Assembly: GCA_003427395.1 (NCBI GenBank) | Contig: BFEA01000169.1 | Location: 1,277,115-1,307,786, forward strand | Origin: Chara braunii | Taxonomy: Eukaryota > Streptophyta > Charophyceae > Charales > Characeae | Length of the DNA stretch: 30,672 nucleotides | Reading direction: 5' to 3' | Shown here: positions 19,755-28,688 of the stretch, piece by piece | Layout: every line of letters begins with the position of its first letter | Numbering within the stretch: position 1 is the stretch's first letter | Notes under the pieces: model-generated | Told to the model about the DNA's origin: nothing | The model's database searches: none | The model's input: only the letters and a program-made list of their open reading frames with translations | Made by a program: the position numbers and the translations under genes

Positions 19755-20489
19755 ATGACTACCCCACTCGCCTCTGCAACCCCTTCTTCTCCTACTGACT
19801 CTGCCCCTCTCACTTCCTCGGCTTTCTTCGCCACCCTCCCTGATAAATTCTGCTATTTTTGCATGTGTATTGCACGAGTTTATGGGGTCGACTGTCATCC
19901 CTTCGAGACCGGATTTGTCGATTGGGTAGAATGTGCCACGTGTGTCAACCGTGCGCACGGGGCCTGCGTTCGATATCGGGCGAGTAGCAAGGAATGGAGG
20001 TGCCCCCTGTGTAGAACGAACAAGCTCCCCACGGAGGTTCGATTCGAGGCCGCCCGTACAGACGGCCCTGAATACGATGAAAATTACCGACGAGCGGAGG
20101 TTTGGACGGATAAAATTTTATTAGCGAAATTAGCGGGATTATCGTTGGGCCACCTCACCAAACACGACAGACGTAGGGCAACCGAGAGATCTCGGGACTA
20201 TCGATGGATCAACGGTCATTCGGAAAAGCGTAAAATTGATGGATCGACAGACGTAGGGCAACCGAGTAAGTTCCCCATCCATTCCAGAGATACGATTGGA
20301 TCCGATCCGCTCACGAAGAACAGGCCGCTCATTTCGCGATACGTGTCACGGAGGCAACTGTATACCAGAACCGATGGTTCTGGTCCAATATACGAGATGA
20401 CGTCAAGTACATTGTCGCTAACTGTCTGGTCTGTGCCGCTGATCGCGCCCCTATACGGGGACCAAACACTATCGTACCCATGGAAGTAG
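19755..20489 (+). CDS. PHD-like zinc finger module upstream of integrase
   Basis: Protein with a C4HC3 zinc-finger pattern: C33-x2-C36, C60-x2-C63, H68, C71, C83-x2-C86. It has the W-V-E-C and W-R-C-P-L-C contexts typical of PHD fingers, which bind histone H3 tails. A Thr/Ser/Pro-rich N-terminus precedes it and a basic region (residues ~125-165) follows. The gap between the second and third Cys is somewhat long for a PHD. The frame is the same as RT/RNase H and is open back to the TAA at 19692, so it was probably part of Pol. Only the part up to about 20245 is likely real; the remainder to 20489 is out of frame with integrase because of the 80-bp duplication. Confidence 0.65.
   Translation: MTTPLASATPSSPTDSAPLTSSAFFATLPDKFCYFCMCIARVYGVDCHPFETGFVDWVECATCVNRAHGACVRYRASSKEWRCPLCRTNKLPTEVRFEAARTDGPEYDENYRRAEVWTDKILLAKLAGLSLGHLTKHDRRRATERSRDYRWINGHSEKRKIDGSTDVGQPSKFPIHSRDTIGSDPLTKNRPLISRYVSRRQLYTRTDGSGPIYEMTSSTLSLTVWSVPLIAPLYGDQTLSYPWK
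20165..20266. repeat. 22-bp direct repeat, 80 bp apart
   Basis: An identical 22-bp stretch starting CGACAGACGTAGG occurs at 20165-20186 and 20245-20266. The 80-bp offset equals the phase difference between the PHD frame and the integrase frame, so this duplication or insertion accounts for that frame break. Confidence 0.9.
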
Positions 20490-21493
20490 AGCGTCCTTTC
20501 CAGCGAGTCAGTATGGATACGACAGATATTGACGTGCCACCTGGCCCAAACCGCTGTGAATATTCCATCCTGTTGGTTTTAATTGACCATTTTTTCAAAT
20601 ACATCGAAGTCTATCCTTGTAAGACCCGAAAGGCAGTTGAAATAGCCACATACACCGAACGATTCCTCTATACCCATCTAGATACGGAAGAAATTCTAAC
20701 TGACAATGGGTCGGAATTCAAAGGTGAGGTAGAGGAACTGCTTGCGCGAAGGGGCGTCACGCTCCGACATACGGCACCCCACGTGTCCCAGTCGAATGGG
20801 TTGGCCGAGAATGCCAGCCGTATGATTAAAACCGCGCTTCGCAGGAACTTAGCGGCACACGACACGCGTCCGTGGCCCGAGATCGTATATCAGATCGTCG
20901 ACATCCACCAGGCCACCCCTCACGAGTCTACAGGGTTCACCCCCTTTCAGCTTCGAACTAATAGGCTCCCCTGTGTCGATTACCGGGGTAACTTGGAAAT
21001 TGTCGAAGCAGGGGGTAGAGACACGCGTGCAGCCCTCAAGGCCAAGGCCAACAGGTACACCGATTTGATGGAACGGGCCGTCCCGAAGCTAGCCCAAAAA
21101 AGGCAAAGGATGACCGAGCTGGCCCACGGTAGACAGGTCCGTAGCTACGAGGCCCGGAACGGAAATGCTGGGCCCCAGTACCAGTATAAATTGGGGGACC
21201 TAGTGCAGGTACGTAAATGTGCACGTGACTGGAAACTCGCTCCCAAGTTCTCTGGCTGTTTTCGCGTTGTCGAACTCGGACCCAACGGCGCTAACACGGT
21301 GCGCATCGCGCCTGAGGCTAGCGCCAGCCATAGCTCCGTCCCCATCGTCAGACATACCTCCTACCTCCGTCTCCTTCCTCCTTCCGATTTTCCTCCCTCT
21401 TCTTTCTCGGAAAGCGAGGAAAACGACGACGATCTAACCCTCTCTCCTCTATCTCCCTCTTGTCCCTCGTCCTCCTCTCAGACCTCGCCATGA
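20270..21493 (+). CDS. pol: Integrase (HHCC zinc domain, DDE core, C-terminal domain)
   Basis: Inserts element cDNA into the host chromosome. The frame opens after TAA 20267-20269. The zinc-binding domain is seen as His (20312), His (20330), Cys (20423) and Cys (20432). The RNase-H-fold core has Asp in S-M-D-T-T-D (20516), Asp in L-T-D-N-G-S-E-F (20702) and Glu in N-G-L-A-E-N-A-S-R (20807), about 35 residues after the second Asp. The C-terminal part has K-L-G-D-L-V-Q-V-R and K-F-S-G-C-F-R-V, a divergent GPY/F-like module, then a Ser/Pro/acidic tail. The first ATG (20480) would remove the zinc domain, so a polyprotein origin is favoured. It ends at TGA 21491-21493, overlapping the next ATG by 4 bases. 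Confidence 0.9.
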   Translation, partial: VPHPFQRYDWIRSAHEEQAAHFAIRVTEATVYQNRWFWSNIRDDVKYIVANCLVCAADRAPIRGPNTIVPMEVERPFQRVSMDTTDIDVPPGPNRCEYSILLVLIDHFFKYIEVYPCKTRKAVEIATYTERFLYTHLDTEEILTDNGSEFKGEVEELLARRGVTLRHTAPHVSQSNGLAENASRMIKTALRRNLAAHDTRPWPEIVYQIVDIHQATPHESTGFTPFQLRTNRLPCVDYRGNLEIVEAGGRDTRAALKAKANRYTDLMERAVPKLAQKRQRMTELAHGRQVRSYEARNGNAGPQYQYKLGDLVQVRKCARDWKLAPKFSGCFRVVELGPNGANTVRIAPEASASHSSVPIVRHTSYLRLLPPSDFPPSSFSESEENDDDLTLSPLSPSCPSSSSQTSP

Positions 21494-21972
21494 GTTTCAT
21501 CACGGAGCGGGTTCTCGACGCACAGCTGCGGCAGCCACGTGGCCACATCTCAGAGATCCGGCAAGTTTCTCACCCTCGGCTCAATACGGATCTCCGCCGT
21601 TTGATGCGATTCTTCTGCGACGAAGGTATCTGTGCCGCCGCCGCGTTTCGGATAGAAGAAAGCCCTCATGCGATAGTGTTCGCGGAGGTTACTGCAGTTC
21701 ATCGGCGAGCGGGTCCCAGAACGAACCACGTCACCACAGTGGCGGCATTCACCGGCGACATCAGCTCGGTCAATCCTCTGCGGCATACTGCAATCTTGGC
21801 CTTGCTGCGCGAGTGGACGGAGCAAGTGTCCAACGTGTGGCAGCACGTCCTCGCCCGGGAGGGGTATAACATCATCCCGATCTTTGCATCGGACATTGAC
21901 GGCATTCGCCGATCACCGCGCGAGCGGCCAGTTGCGATCCCAACCCTCGTCCCCTTCCCCCGTCCCCAATGA
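21490..21972 (+). CDS. Extra ORF after integrase, unknown product (N-terminal part)
   Basis: Starts at ATG 21490, overlapping the integrase stop as ATGA, an arrangement compatible with termination-reinitiation. It gives 160 residues with no recognised domain: a predicted mixed alpha/beta segment with hydrophobic stretches near residues 46-70 and 100-130. There is no signal peptide or membrane segment, so nothing supports an envelope protein. It ends at TGA 21970-21972, after which the same frame runs open for another 341 codons. The TGA is therefore probably a disabling substitution within one ~500-codon ORF. Antisense or extra ORFs 3' of integrase are known in some plant Ty3/gypsy lineages; this one is sense. 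Confidence 0.6.
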   Translation: MSFITERVLDAQLRQPRGHISEIRQVSHPRLNTDLRRLMRFFCDEGICAAAAFRIEESPHAIVFAEVTAVHRRAGPRTNHVTTVAAFTGDISSVNPLRHTAILALLREWTEQVSNVWQHVLAREGYNIIPIFASDIDGIRRSPRERPVAIPTLVPFPRPQ

Positions 21973-22995
21973 ACTGCTCTTCTCGCTCCCCTCTCTATCT
22001 TTGGTCTCCCCTCTCTCTTCCCCACTTTCTGGCAATCCGATCTTCACCCTTCTCTTTCCTTCTCGTTCGAGCCTCTTTCAGTCCCTCTTATCCATCCTGG
22101 ACATTGGCAGCTGTGGCGTGAGACTTTTGAGGAGTTGTCCTTCTGCCTGACCCGAGTACAAGTGAAGTGGACGGGCATTATTGAGCACCCCACGTGGATC
22201 GAGAATCCGGAGCTGCTGATCATACAGGGTTGGAGGACTAACGCGGAAGGAGATCTTATTGGATTCCTCTTTGGATCGGTACGACCGGGTCGTCGTAAGT
22301 TAATTGCACAGGAGCTCATCGCACCAATCGTGCAATTGGCGGACGATCTCTCGCCCGACATCTACTTTCAGAGCGACAACAGTCCTGCTCCGTGCATTTT
22401 CGAGCGATCCTTGGATCCGTACCTTCAGTGGACTTCGTGCTTGGAGGAACCTAGGGACGAGGATACGCTACCATTGCGGCAGGAGTATCTGAAGCCGTAC
22501 GAGATCATCCCTTATGCCTTCTACCCGAGGGCAGAAGAAGTGGTGATTGACGACGACGACGAAGAAGAAGACGACAACGAGGAGACATCGGAGGAGGGAA
22601 GCTATAGTGCACATAGCGAGGGTGAGCTGAGTGAGGAGGAAGAGGAAGAAGAAGGAACCGGGTCCGAGTGGGAAGCCCCGGCGGAGGAAGCAACGCGTAC
22701 GGGAACGGAGGCAGAAGATCCGGAAGCTGCACGAAAGCGCGAAGAGATTGCCTCCGGAAAGCGCCAGCTGGAGTTCGCTAGCGAGGCTAGCCTGCGCATC
22801 GGTAGTCATCCGACCAGGGATCTAGAGCCGCCGAGGCCCGAAGATGCCGACCCTGCAGCCGCCACCTCAAGTACCGCGCGACGGAGACGACGCCGATCCC
22901 CCTCCTCCTCCAGCCCCACCCGTCCCCCAGTTCGCCCACGTACCAATGCGGGCGATAGGCCTTCGACCTCGGACGCTGCCCCGCCGACCCCTTGA
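21973..22995 (+). CDS. Extra ORF continued: acidic and Arg/Ser-rich protein
   Basis: Same frame as 21490-21972 beyond the TGA. It has no ATG near its start, so it is probably the C-terminal two thirds of the same protein. A conserved-looking globular portion (about 22080-22540, with W-T-G-I-I, W-R-E-T-F and P-D-I-Y-F-Q patterns) is followed by a long Asp/Glu-rich tract (22546-22665). An alternating charged region and an Arg-Ser-Pro tail follow. The acidic-then-basic layout resembles nucleic-acid or chromatin-binding proteins in general, but no family can be named. It ends at TGA 22993-22995. Confidence 0.55.
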   Translation, partial: TALLAPLSIFGLPSLFPTFWQSDLHPSLSFSFEPLSVPLIHPGHWQLWRETFEELSFCLTRVQVKWTGIIEHPTWIENPELLIIQGWRTNAEGDLIGFLFGSVRPGRRKLIAQELIAPIVQLADDLSPDIYFQSDNSPAPCIFERSLDPYLQWTSCLEEPRDEDTLPLRQEYLKPYEIIPYAFYPRAEEVVIDDDDEEEDDNEETSEEGSYSAHSEGELSEEEEEEEGTGSEWEAPAEEATRTGTEAEDPEAARKREEIASGKRQLEFASEASLRIGSHPTRDLEPPRPEDADPAAATSSTARRRRRRSPSSSSPTRPPVRPRTNAGDRPSTSDAAPPTP

Positions 22996-23473
22996 TTTCC
23001 TCACCCTCGAGCAGATCCGTACCCCCGTCACCTTCCCTTCCTATCCTTTCCATCCCCATCTCTTCCGCGACTTCTACTCTACCCGTCTACTCGCCACCGT
23101 CCACCCCCACGCCTCCCTTCAGTCCGCTGCTCCCACGTTCTGCTAGCATCTCATGCTGTTCAGCGCTGCATGGGAGCAATGCAATGTGGTAGAAGTTTAC
23201 AGCATCGCCACGGGGACAATCCCCGCTTGCCGCCACTTCAAGATCTTTTGAGCGGCGTTTTTCCATACCCTCTCCTCCTTCTATCGCGACTACCTCGCCT
23301 CCCTCCCCCGCAGTGGCAATCATTTCCCCCGCTTCCACCGAATCATCCGATATGAGGAGCTCCCGGTGACGATGGAAGGGATGAATCGCTTCCTACCCCC
23401 ACTCCCCCTCCGTCATCCCCGCGAGATCCCCGACATGTATCGCCTCTACTGGCCTATTCCAACTAGGCGGTAG
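22844..23473 (+). pseudogene. Third downstream ORF, overlapping and interrupted
   Basis: In another frame, overlapping the end of the previous ORF by about 150 bases, a reading frame starts at ATG 22844. It runs Pro-rich and then into sequence with clear protein character: aromatic and charged residues in W-E-Q, F-Y-R-D-Y-L and R-F-H-R-I-I-R-Y-E-E patterns. It stops at TAG 23471-23473. It is broken by TAG at 23144-23146 and TGA at 23249-23251. No domain is recognised. It could be a separate short gene or the real C-terminus of the preceding ORF reached by a frameshift. Confidence 0.45.
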
Positions 23474-23883
23474 ATCCCATTCACTTGACCACCCCCCCCC
23501 CCTTTTTTTTTTCTCCTCCCTTCATTGGCACGAATCGGTAAGCTTCGCGAAGATCACACCATCAACGGTGATGTCAACCTACGCGCTGATTCGACAGACG
23601 GCAACGAGCAAGGGTGCAGAGCACACGGAGATCAGGTGGACCATGATGGCGTCACCTGGACGATCTCCACGAGGCAGAGGGTTGCATATGACAGGGCTAC
23701 AGAGATCTTGCCACGGATGTTGTCGCCATCTTATCCGCGGCCCAGTTATCGTTCCTTGTACTTCTTTCTGCTCTGTTGAATACGCTTGGTTCCTCATGCA
23801 TCACTCTGTTCTCCCCTCTTCTTTTTCGCCATGACATGCAATCAGGAGATCGCATAATTTTGGAACCCCCTGCGCATCACATA
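23474..23883. other. Non-coding stretch before the 3' LTR
   Basis: Contains a C11-T10 run at 23492-23512 and an 84-codon frame at 23525-23779 without recognisable features. The bases just before the 3' LTR are not purine-rich, so no ordinary polypurine tract is visible. Confidence 0.5.
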
Positions 23884-24797
23884 TGTGACGAACCACTTCC
23901 CAACCCCGTGCCCTCTTTCGTACCCTTTCTTTTGCTTGTATCATACCAACCCCAGAAAAACCCCGTTTCGATTTCTTTCGGGTGCTGCATTTTCCTTTTT
24001 TTTGTGAGAGCTTTTTCGATTTTCGGGTTTTGTATTTCCCTTTTTTTGCAAGTCGGGAAATACATGGGAATTTACGTGCGCCTTAGCGAGCGCAAGGGGA
24101 ATTGGGCTCGACAGTTGGGAATTCCGGGATAAGCGGAACTTCGACGTGTCCTTTTTGGGTGTGTGAATGTTCTTGGGCGCGTCGGGGAAAACTCTCGAAA
24201 TTTTGTGTGAATACGAATAGGCGTAGGATTTTTTTTTTCCACGTCGCTTTTTTCGCGCGAGGATATGGTGATTTCAATTTTGAATTAGGATAGAAGCAAG
24301 CTGTAACTGTTTCGGTGCCTTTTCCTTTTTTTTTTTTTTATGGCGCCGTGCATGCAAAAGCTTCCTACTCTCTGTCCCCCGCATCGCTCCCTCCCACGCC
24401 TCCCTTCCCTTCTCCCTCCTTTTTTTCTCTCCCTGTAACTGTTTTTCCTTCTCCCTCTCTCTCTCTCCCGCCTTGCTTTCGCGCTCCCATTTCCCTTTCT
24501 TGATCATCTGAATCTTGGACCCGTCTTGCGCCACCTCTTGCGCCTTTTCTCTTCTCACCCTCTAAGTCTCGCGTACGACGCCCGGTCGATCCCCCGATAA
24601 CTCCCGCTCGCCAATCAGGTGCGTGGATTGATAGGACCTTCCTATCGCGTGACGAATCTGATTGGTAGAACCTTGAGTTCTGAGGGATCAGCATGGCGTT
24701 CGTAGAGCACTCTTCTCAAAGTCGTCTCCTCCTGCTTCTCCTCTTACACCTCAGCTTTCCTGTTGCCTTCTCCCCCTTTTATCTCCCCTGTCGCAAC

Positions 24798-24804
24798 TAT
24801 AAAA
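24798..24804 (+). promoter_or_regulatory. TATA box of the 3' LTR
   Basis: TATAAAA, equivalent to 13501-13507. It could drive transcription into the flanking sequence beyond 26610. Confidence 0.55.
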
Positions 24805-25837
24805 CCCGCAAGCGCGTCCGCAAACCTCCCTTACATTCTTGACTCTCGAGCCAGCTTCCGGTAAGCAGTGGCTAGGCAGAGTGTTTTGAAGTGAGTCGGA
24901 AAGTCCTATCGGGCTGACAATAGGCTGGTCGGTTGCGCGCTGGATCACCACGACGGACTGTGGGATCTGGGTGAACCGTGTCGAGTTTACGACACCGGGG
25001 TGAAGATCGCAGTGGTGGGAGTTAGCACGCGACGACCGGGATCGTCGGTGCGGGTATGAGGATCGATGATCGGAGTTGAGTTGATTGGTCCGGGGCCATA
25101 TTGGAATTAACGGCGAATGCGCCTTTGTTGCGGATTGTTATCTTTGGCGTGAGTGTACGGCGGCAACGCCGAACTTTTCTCTTTCTAGACCTTGTCATCT
25201 TCTATTGTGATTTTCTTTCCCTCGACTCTCACTCTCTCTCTCCCTCTTTTTATTTCTTTCTCTTCCTCTTTTTGAATGATGATGCGTCTGAATGATTGTT
25301 CCTCTCCCGGATAAGAATGAGTTTGCATCCTGTTTCTGTATGAAAGAACTTCTTCCGGAACTCTTCCATTAGTTTCCTGGGTAATCCTCCTATGCAAGGA
25401 CCCTGTCTTCTTGTCTTGTGAACGGTGGATGCGTGTGTACTGTGCAATGCGATCTATCCTTTCTTGTGCATATCTCATTTTCGCACCTTCCACAGTGGAT
25501 GCATGCATGGAGACGTGTGATTCTTTTTTTTTTATTAGACGATTGTCGTCGGGATTTTGTCCGAGAATGCANGAGTGTTTAGATCTGTAGCTCTGTTTGC
25601 ACTGCGCATGCCATCTGCCTTATGCTGCACGACATCAGCAGCCGAGCCACGAGGCGGCCCTGAGAAGCAAGGCGCCCAGGGACCAACGTTGTGTTGAACT
25701 GATCGGACCCGTAGCCATATGCGTGATCAAGCTGATCTGTGTTTGATCTCTCTCTTGTGTCAAAAATATTGATTGGGGGACGCGCGAATCGCTTTTTGTT
25801 CTTAATGACGTCTCAGTATATTTTGTGATTAATTGAC

Positions 25838-26377
25838 ATGTGGACTGACAAGTAGCCTTCGATTGGGCGCCAGCCTCCCGTATCTCTCATCCCAACGCTA
25901 CCTTTTTCTTACAGTGAGGAAAGGACACGTGTATGTGAGTGGGACGTACGAGAAGCCGTTGCACAAATCGGCGGGCAGTATTACTTCCCTCCGGCCAACC
26001 GCTGTTCTGGGTTCGTAGAAGCCGGGTTTGTTATTATCGATACGCACTTCCCACCTTACTCGGTATTGTTGCCATTCAACGAGTTGATCGTCATTCCGTG
26101 GACGGCAGTAGAACCTCACTGGCCGCGCACTTTGTGCACCGAATGTCAGCGATTTGAGCGCTACGAGTCCAGGGGTTTCCACTACCGTGTGCGGAGTGAA
26201 GACGAGCATAAAGAAAGAGCCACGCGACTGAGACCCTCCACGTGAGACTCGGAGCTAACCAGCGAACGACGACGAGACTTGATACGAAAACGGGACATGC
26301 GAAGCGTGCCCATGCCTTTCTGTTCTAAACGACGGGTTGTAGCCAGGTGGGAGGTACGGCAATACTTTTTGGATTAA
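25838..26377 (+). pseudogene. 3' LTR copy of the LTR-internal ORF
   Basis: Same length and phase as 14541-15080 with no indels. It carries TAG at 25853-25855 (TAC in the 5' copy) and TGA at 26243-26245 (TCA in the 5' copy). The internal ATG equivalent to 14625 has become AGG. I count about 26 base differences from the 5' copy. Confidence 0.7.
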
Positions 26378-26610
26378 ATTTGGATCTTTCCCTTTCTTCC
26401 CGCCTTGCCCGCGCGAGCATTCCGCGACGCGCGAAAACGATCGACTTGCTCCATCGGACCAACACAGGGGATTTCAGTTCCGTCTGTGTCCCCACACTCA
26501 ATTTCCCAAAATCCTTGGCACACCCCATCTTGCTGTTTTTCTGGGCCTCTTTTCCGCACCACTAACACTCCGAACGGAAGACAGCACAGGGTGTGAGGTT
26601 GTGCGTCACA

Positions 26611-26614
26611 TACA
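26611..26614. repeat. Target site duplication, right copy (TACA)
   Basis: Matches 12582-12585. Confidence 0.7.
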
Positions 26615-27296
26615 CCTCTTCGAACTCCTCATCTGACGCTCATGTTGCATGAAACTGTACGTGACTTCACAAGACAAGCAAAGAAACTCGACCTCTACAG
26701 GTCCGCCTCCATGTGTCACTCGTCTTCACTAACAGGAAATTGCTCGAAAAATACTGAGCATAATGACATGTTCCTCGTGAGAAACCATCATGGCAGTGGT
26801 CTTCTCACGAAACCGGTTCGCTTGCAACGGACTCGCCAGTGCCCGGCTGCAGTGACTGAAAGGCCAACTTAGACCGCTAAACGCACCAACCACCGTGCAC
26901 CCCTCGCTCCTCCTCTCTTTGGTGAAATACCATATCTTGGTGAAATACCATATCTTTCAGGGGCATCCAGCCTGTCACATGCACCTCGTCCAGGTCAGGC
27001 AGTAGGGCATCTACTAATTCCTATTTGCAAACCTGGTGTACATTTCCCGCGTGAAGAACAGAAATAGCCCCTTTATGTTTGGAAAACGATAAAATTAGCC
27101 CGGCTACCGGTAGTCACGACCCCAACGAGAGGGTTTGGGTTACTTTCCCTTCGCGGCCCCTCCGTGCGCGGGACTGTAGTTGGGCCACGCTGGGCCTGAG
27201 AAACGGCCCCGCGGAACAGTATAGTATTACGAGGAGCGTGCGCGCGCGTGCGTCGGAATCCCCCCGGACGACGCAACGCAGGCAGCAGGAGAGTGT
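26615..27296. other. Spacer, no gene seen
   Basis: A 76-codon frame at 26642-26872 shows no motifs. GC content rises after 27090. Confidence 0.5.
26919..26954. repeat. 18-bp tandem duplication, two copies
   Basis: TTGGTGAAATACCATATC is repeated directly (26919-26936 and 26937-26954) without change. Confidence 0.95.
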
Positions 27297-27525
27297 GCGC
27301 ACAGATTGACGTGGCATTATGGTGGCCCATCCACGTGCGCGCACTGATTGACGTGGCGCTGTGGTCAGCCGTTCACGTGCGCGCACTGTTGACGTCACGC
27401 TGCGGTCGTTCATGCACGTCCGCGCATCGAATGAAGTCGCACCCTCGTCGCCCATTTATTTTCACGCTCACAGATTGCCGTCGCGCTGTGGTCGCCCATG
27501 CACGTGCGAGCACTGATCGACGCGC
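27297..27525. repeat. ~42-bp minisatellite with TGACGT and CACGTG motifs
   Basis: About five and a half copies. Equivalent points fall at 27307, 27349, 27390, 27432, 27476 and 27517, a period of 41-44 bp. Copies have a GCGCACTGATTGACGTGG-like first half and a CCATCCACGTGC-like second half. TGACGTGG appears at 27307 and 27349, the palindrome TGACGTCA at 27390-27397, and CACGTG at 27332, 27374 and 27501. Copy 4 is the most diverged. These are core motifs of bZIP/bHLH-type sites. Confidence 0.85.
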
Positions 27526-27781
27526 ATTCCAGCCTTCATTGGACAAACGTAACCGGTAGCAACGGACGTAGCGCGAGAGAGTCGAGCCATGGCGATGACA
27601 ACGGAGAGCGTAGGAAAGCAAGAAGGAAAGACGTACTGAAGGAGACGAGACCGACGCGAGCTGGGGGGAGGGAACGTACGCAGGGAGATAAGATCCATGC
27701 CCCCTACGGTAGCGACAGAAGCGTTGGAGGAGGTGAGTTAGGAGGTTTGCTATTCGAGCGCGAAGGGGACGTGCCTCGGGA
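27526..27781. other. Spacer, no gene seen
   Basis: Purine-rich on the plus strand. The frame 27498-27785 is Arg/Lys/Gly-rich low-complexity and overlaps the minisatellite. Confidence 0.45.
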
Positions 27782-28000
27782 CTGATGGATAAGGACTCAC
27801 CACGTTGCCCAGAGTTAGCGATACCCTTGAGAGAGAAAAGTGGTCCCCACTTTACTCACACCAACCCTGCAATCCTAAAGCAGACTGTCGGTCCAAACCG
27901 CTGACGATAATGGAAGAGGGTCTGGAAAAACTGGTCTGACACAGCCATAAAACCCACTCTACACACCCACTTAGCCGTGGATGCCCAATGGCATGACCGC
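27782..28000. repeat. Composite repeat family, copy 1 body
   Basis: Starts CTGATGGATAAGGACTCACC and includes the hairpin AAAGTGG-TCC-CCACTTT (27837-27853) and TTTACTCACACCAACC. It recurs at 28391, 28899 and 30413. The copy at 30413-30643 matches it over its full length; those at 28391 and 28899 are cut short by GT tracts. No hammerhead-like sequence precedes this copy. Confidence 0.92.
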
Positions 28001-28071
28001 TAGTACGCTCCCGACGCTAGCCGCATCGATCCGCCTGAGCGGAGAAGGTCGCGTTGCGTGTTGTCGTACTC

Positions 28072-28200
<129 letters not shown>

Positions 28201-28223
28201 GTCATGTTCGCTATACGCAACTA

Positions 28224-28254
28224 CAGACTGTTTCGTCGGATTTTCACAGACTCA
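28224..28254 (-). ncRNA. Truncated hammerhead ribozyme, copy A1
   Basis: The minus strand keeps TGAG, a stem II with one mismatch (GTCTG...CCGAC), the full GAAAC box and the stem III 3' strand AGTCTG. The catalytic CTGATGA box and the cleavage side are lost at the junction with short GT-rich sequence near 28255. Confidence 0.7.
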
Positions 28255-28313
28255 CAAAGGGTGTGTGTTGTCGTGTTCGCTATATGGAACTCCACAAAAA
28301 AGCATGGCTGTGC

Positions 28314-28374
28314 CAGACTGCTTCGTCGGGCTTTCACCGTCTCATCAGGAGGTCGAACCTGGACGGACAGTCTG
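28314..28374 (-). ncRNA. Hammerhead ribozyme-like, copy A2
   Basis: Minus strand, in order: stem III strand CAGACTG, cleavage triplet GTC, a stem I hairpin (AGGT-TCG-ACCT), CTGATGA, stem II (GACGG-loop-CCGAC, one mismatch), GAAG in place of GAAA, and the closing stem III strand CAGTCTG, perfectly complementary over 7 bp. The layout with stem III open is type III. The GAAA to GAAG change would leave a G-U pair at the base of stem III and probably weakens activity. Confidence 0.85.
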
Positions 28375-28390
28375 CACAGGATGCATTTGA

Positions 28391-28518
28391 CTGATGGATA
28401 AGGACTCACCACGTCGCCCGGAGTTAGAGATACCCCTGAGTAAAGTGGTCGGCTTTACTCACACCAACCCTGCAATCCTAGCAGACTGTCTGTCCAATCC
28501 CCTGACAAGAATGGCCGT

Positions 28519-28524
<6 letters not shown>
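28391..28524. repeat. Composite repeat family, copy 2 body
   Basis: CTGATGGATAAGGACTCACC start, 16 bp beyond the A2 hammerhead. It matches copy 1 until a GT tract interrupts it at 28525. Confidence 0.92.
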
Positions 28525-28595
<71 letters not shown>

Positions 28596-28644
28596 CGTGC
28601 GTCTGCGCGTGTGCGCGCGCGCGCGCGTGTGTGTGTGCGTGTGC

Positions 28645-28685
<41 letters not shown>
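28525..28685. repeat. (GT)n tract with GC-rich variant units
   Basis: GT run with GCGT and GC units at about 28591-28655. Confidence 0.97.

Positions 28686-28688
<3 letters not shown>

Larger units (their letters stand above)
12586..26610 (+). mobile_element. Ty3/gypsy-type LTR retrotransposon, decayed, ~14 kb
   Basis: The two LTRs (12586-15300 and 23884-26610) align along their whole length. The element begins TGTGACG and ends CGTCACA, a perfect 7-bp terminal inverted repeat, and is flanked by TACA on both sides. Internal order is gag, protease, RT, RNase H, PHD-like finger, integrase and then extra ORFs; integrase after RNase H is diagnostic of Ty3/gypsy (Metaviridae). No chromodomain is evident. 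In-frame stops at 16912, 17617, 18762, 19692, 20267, 21970, 23144 and 23249, plus two frame changes, show this copy is damaged. LTR divergence, about 26 differences over the 540 bp compared base by base, says the insertion is not recent. Confidence 0.95.
23884..26610 (+). mobile_element. 3' LTR
   Basis: Begins TGTGACG and ends CGTCACA (26604-26610). It is colinear with the 5' LTR, with scattered substitutions and small indels; for example 4 bases are missing near 23978 relative to the 5' copy. Base 25572 is N where the 5' LTR has A. Confidence 0.93.

Noticed and set aside
21180-21493. C-terminal chromodomain on integrase
   Set aside because: The tail after the GPY/F-like module is Ser/Pro/Asp-rich and lacks the aromatic cage pattern of chromodomains.
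21490-22995. Envelope gene of an errantivirus-like element
   Set aside because: No signal peptide, transmembrane segment or furin-like site is visible; the protein is acidic and then Arg/Ser-rich.
16912-23251. Alternative genetic code in which TAA/TAG encode Gln
   Set aside because: The first in-frame stops of the polyprotein are all TAA or TAG, and the integrase frame ends in TGA, as in some green algae with reassigned UAR codons. But TGA also interrupts otherwise open frames at 21970 and 23249, ordinary CAA/CAG codons greatly outnumber TAR, and frame changes are present as well. Random decay explains it better.
27870-27935. A second hammerhead on the plus strand of the repeat body (CAGACTGTC, a GGT/ACC hairpin, CTGACGA, GGAAAAAC)
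   Set aside because: The catalytic box differs from CTGATGA, no stem II can form between the boxes, and copy 4 does not preserve the elements.
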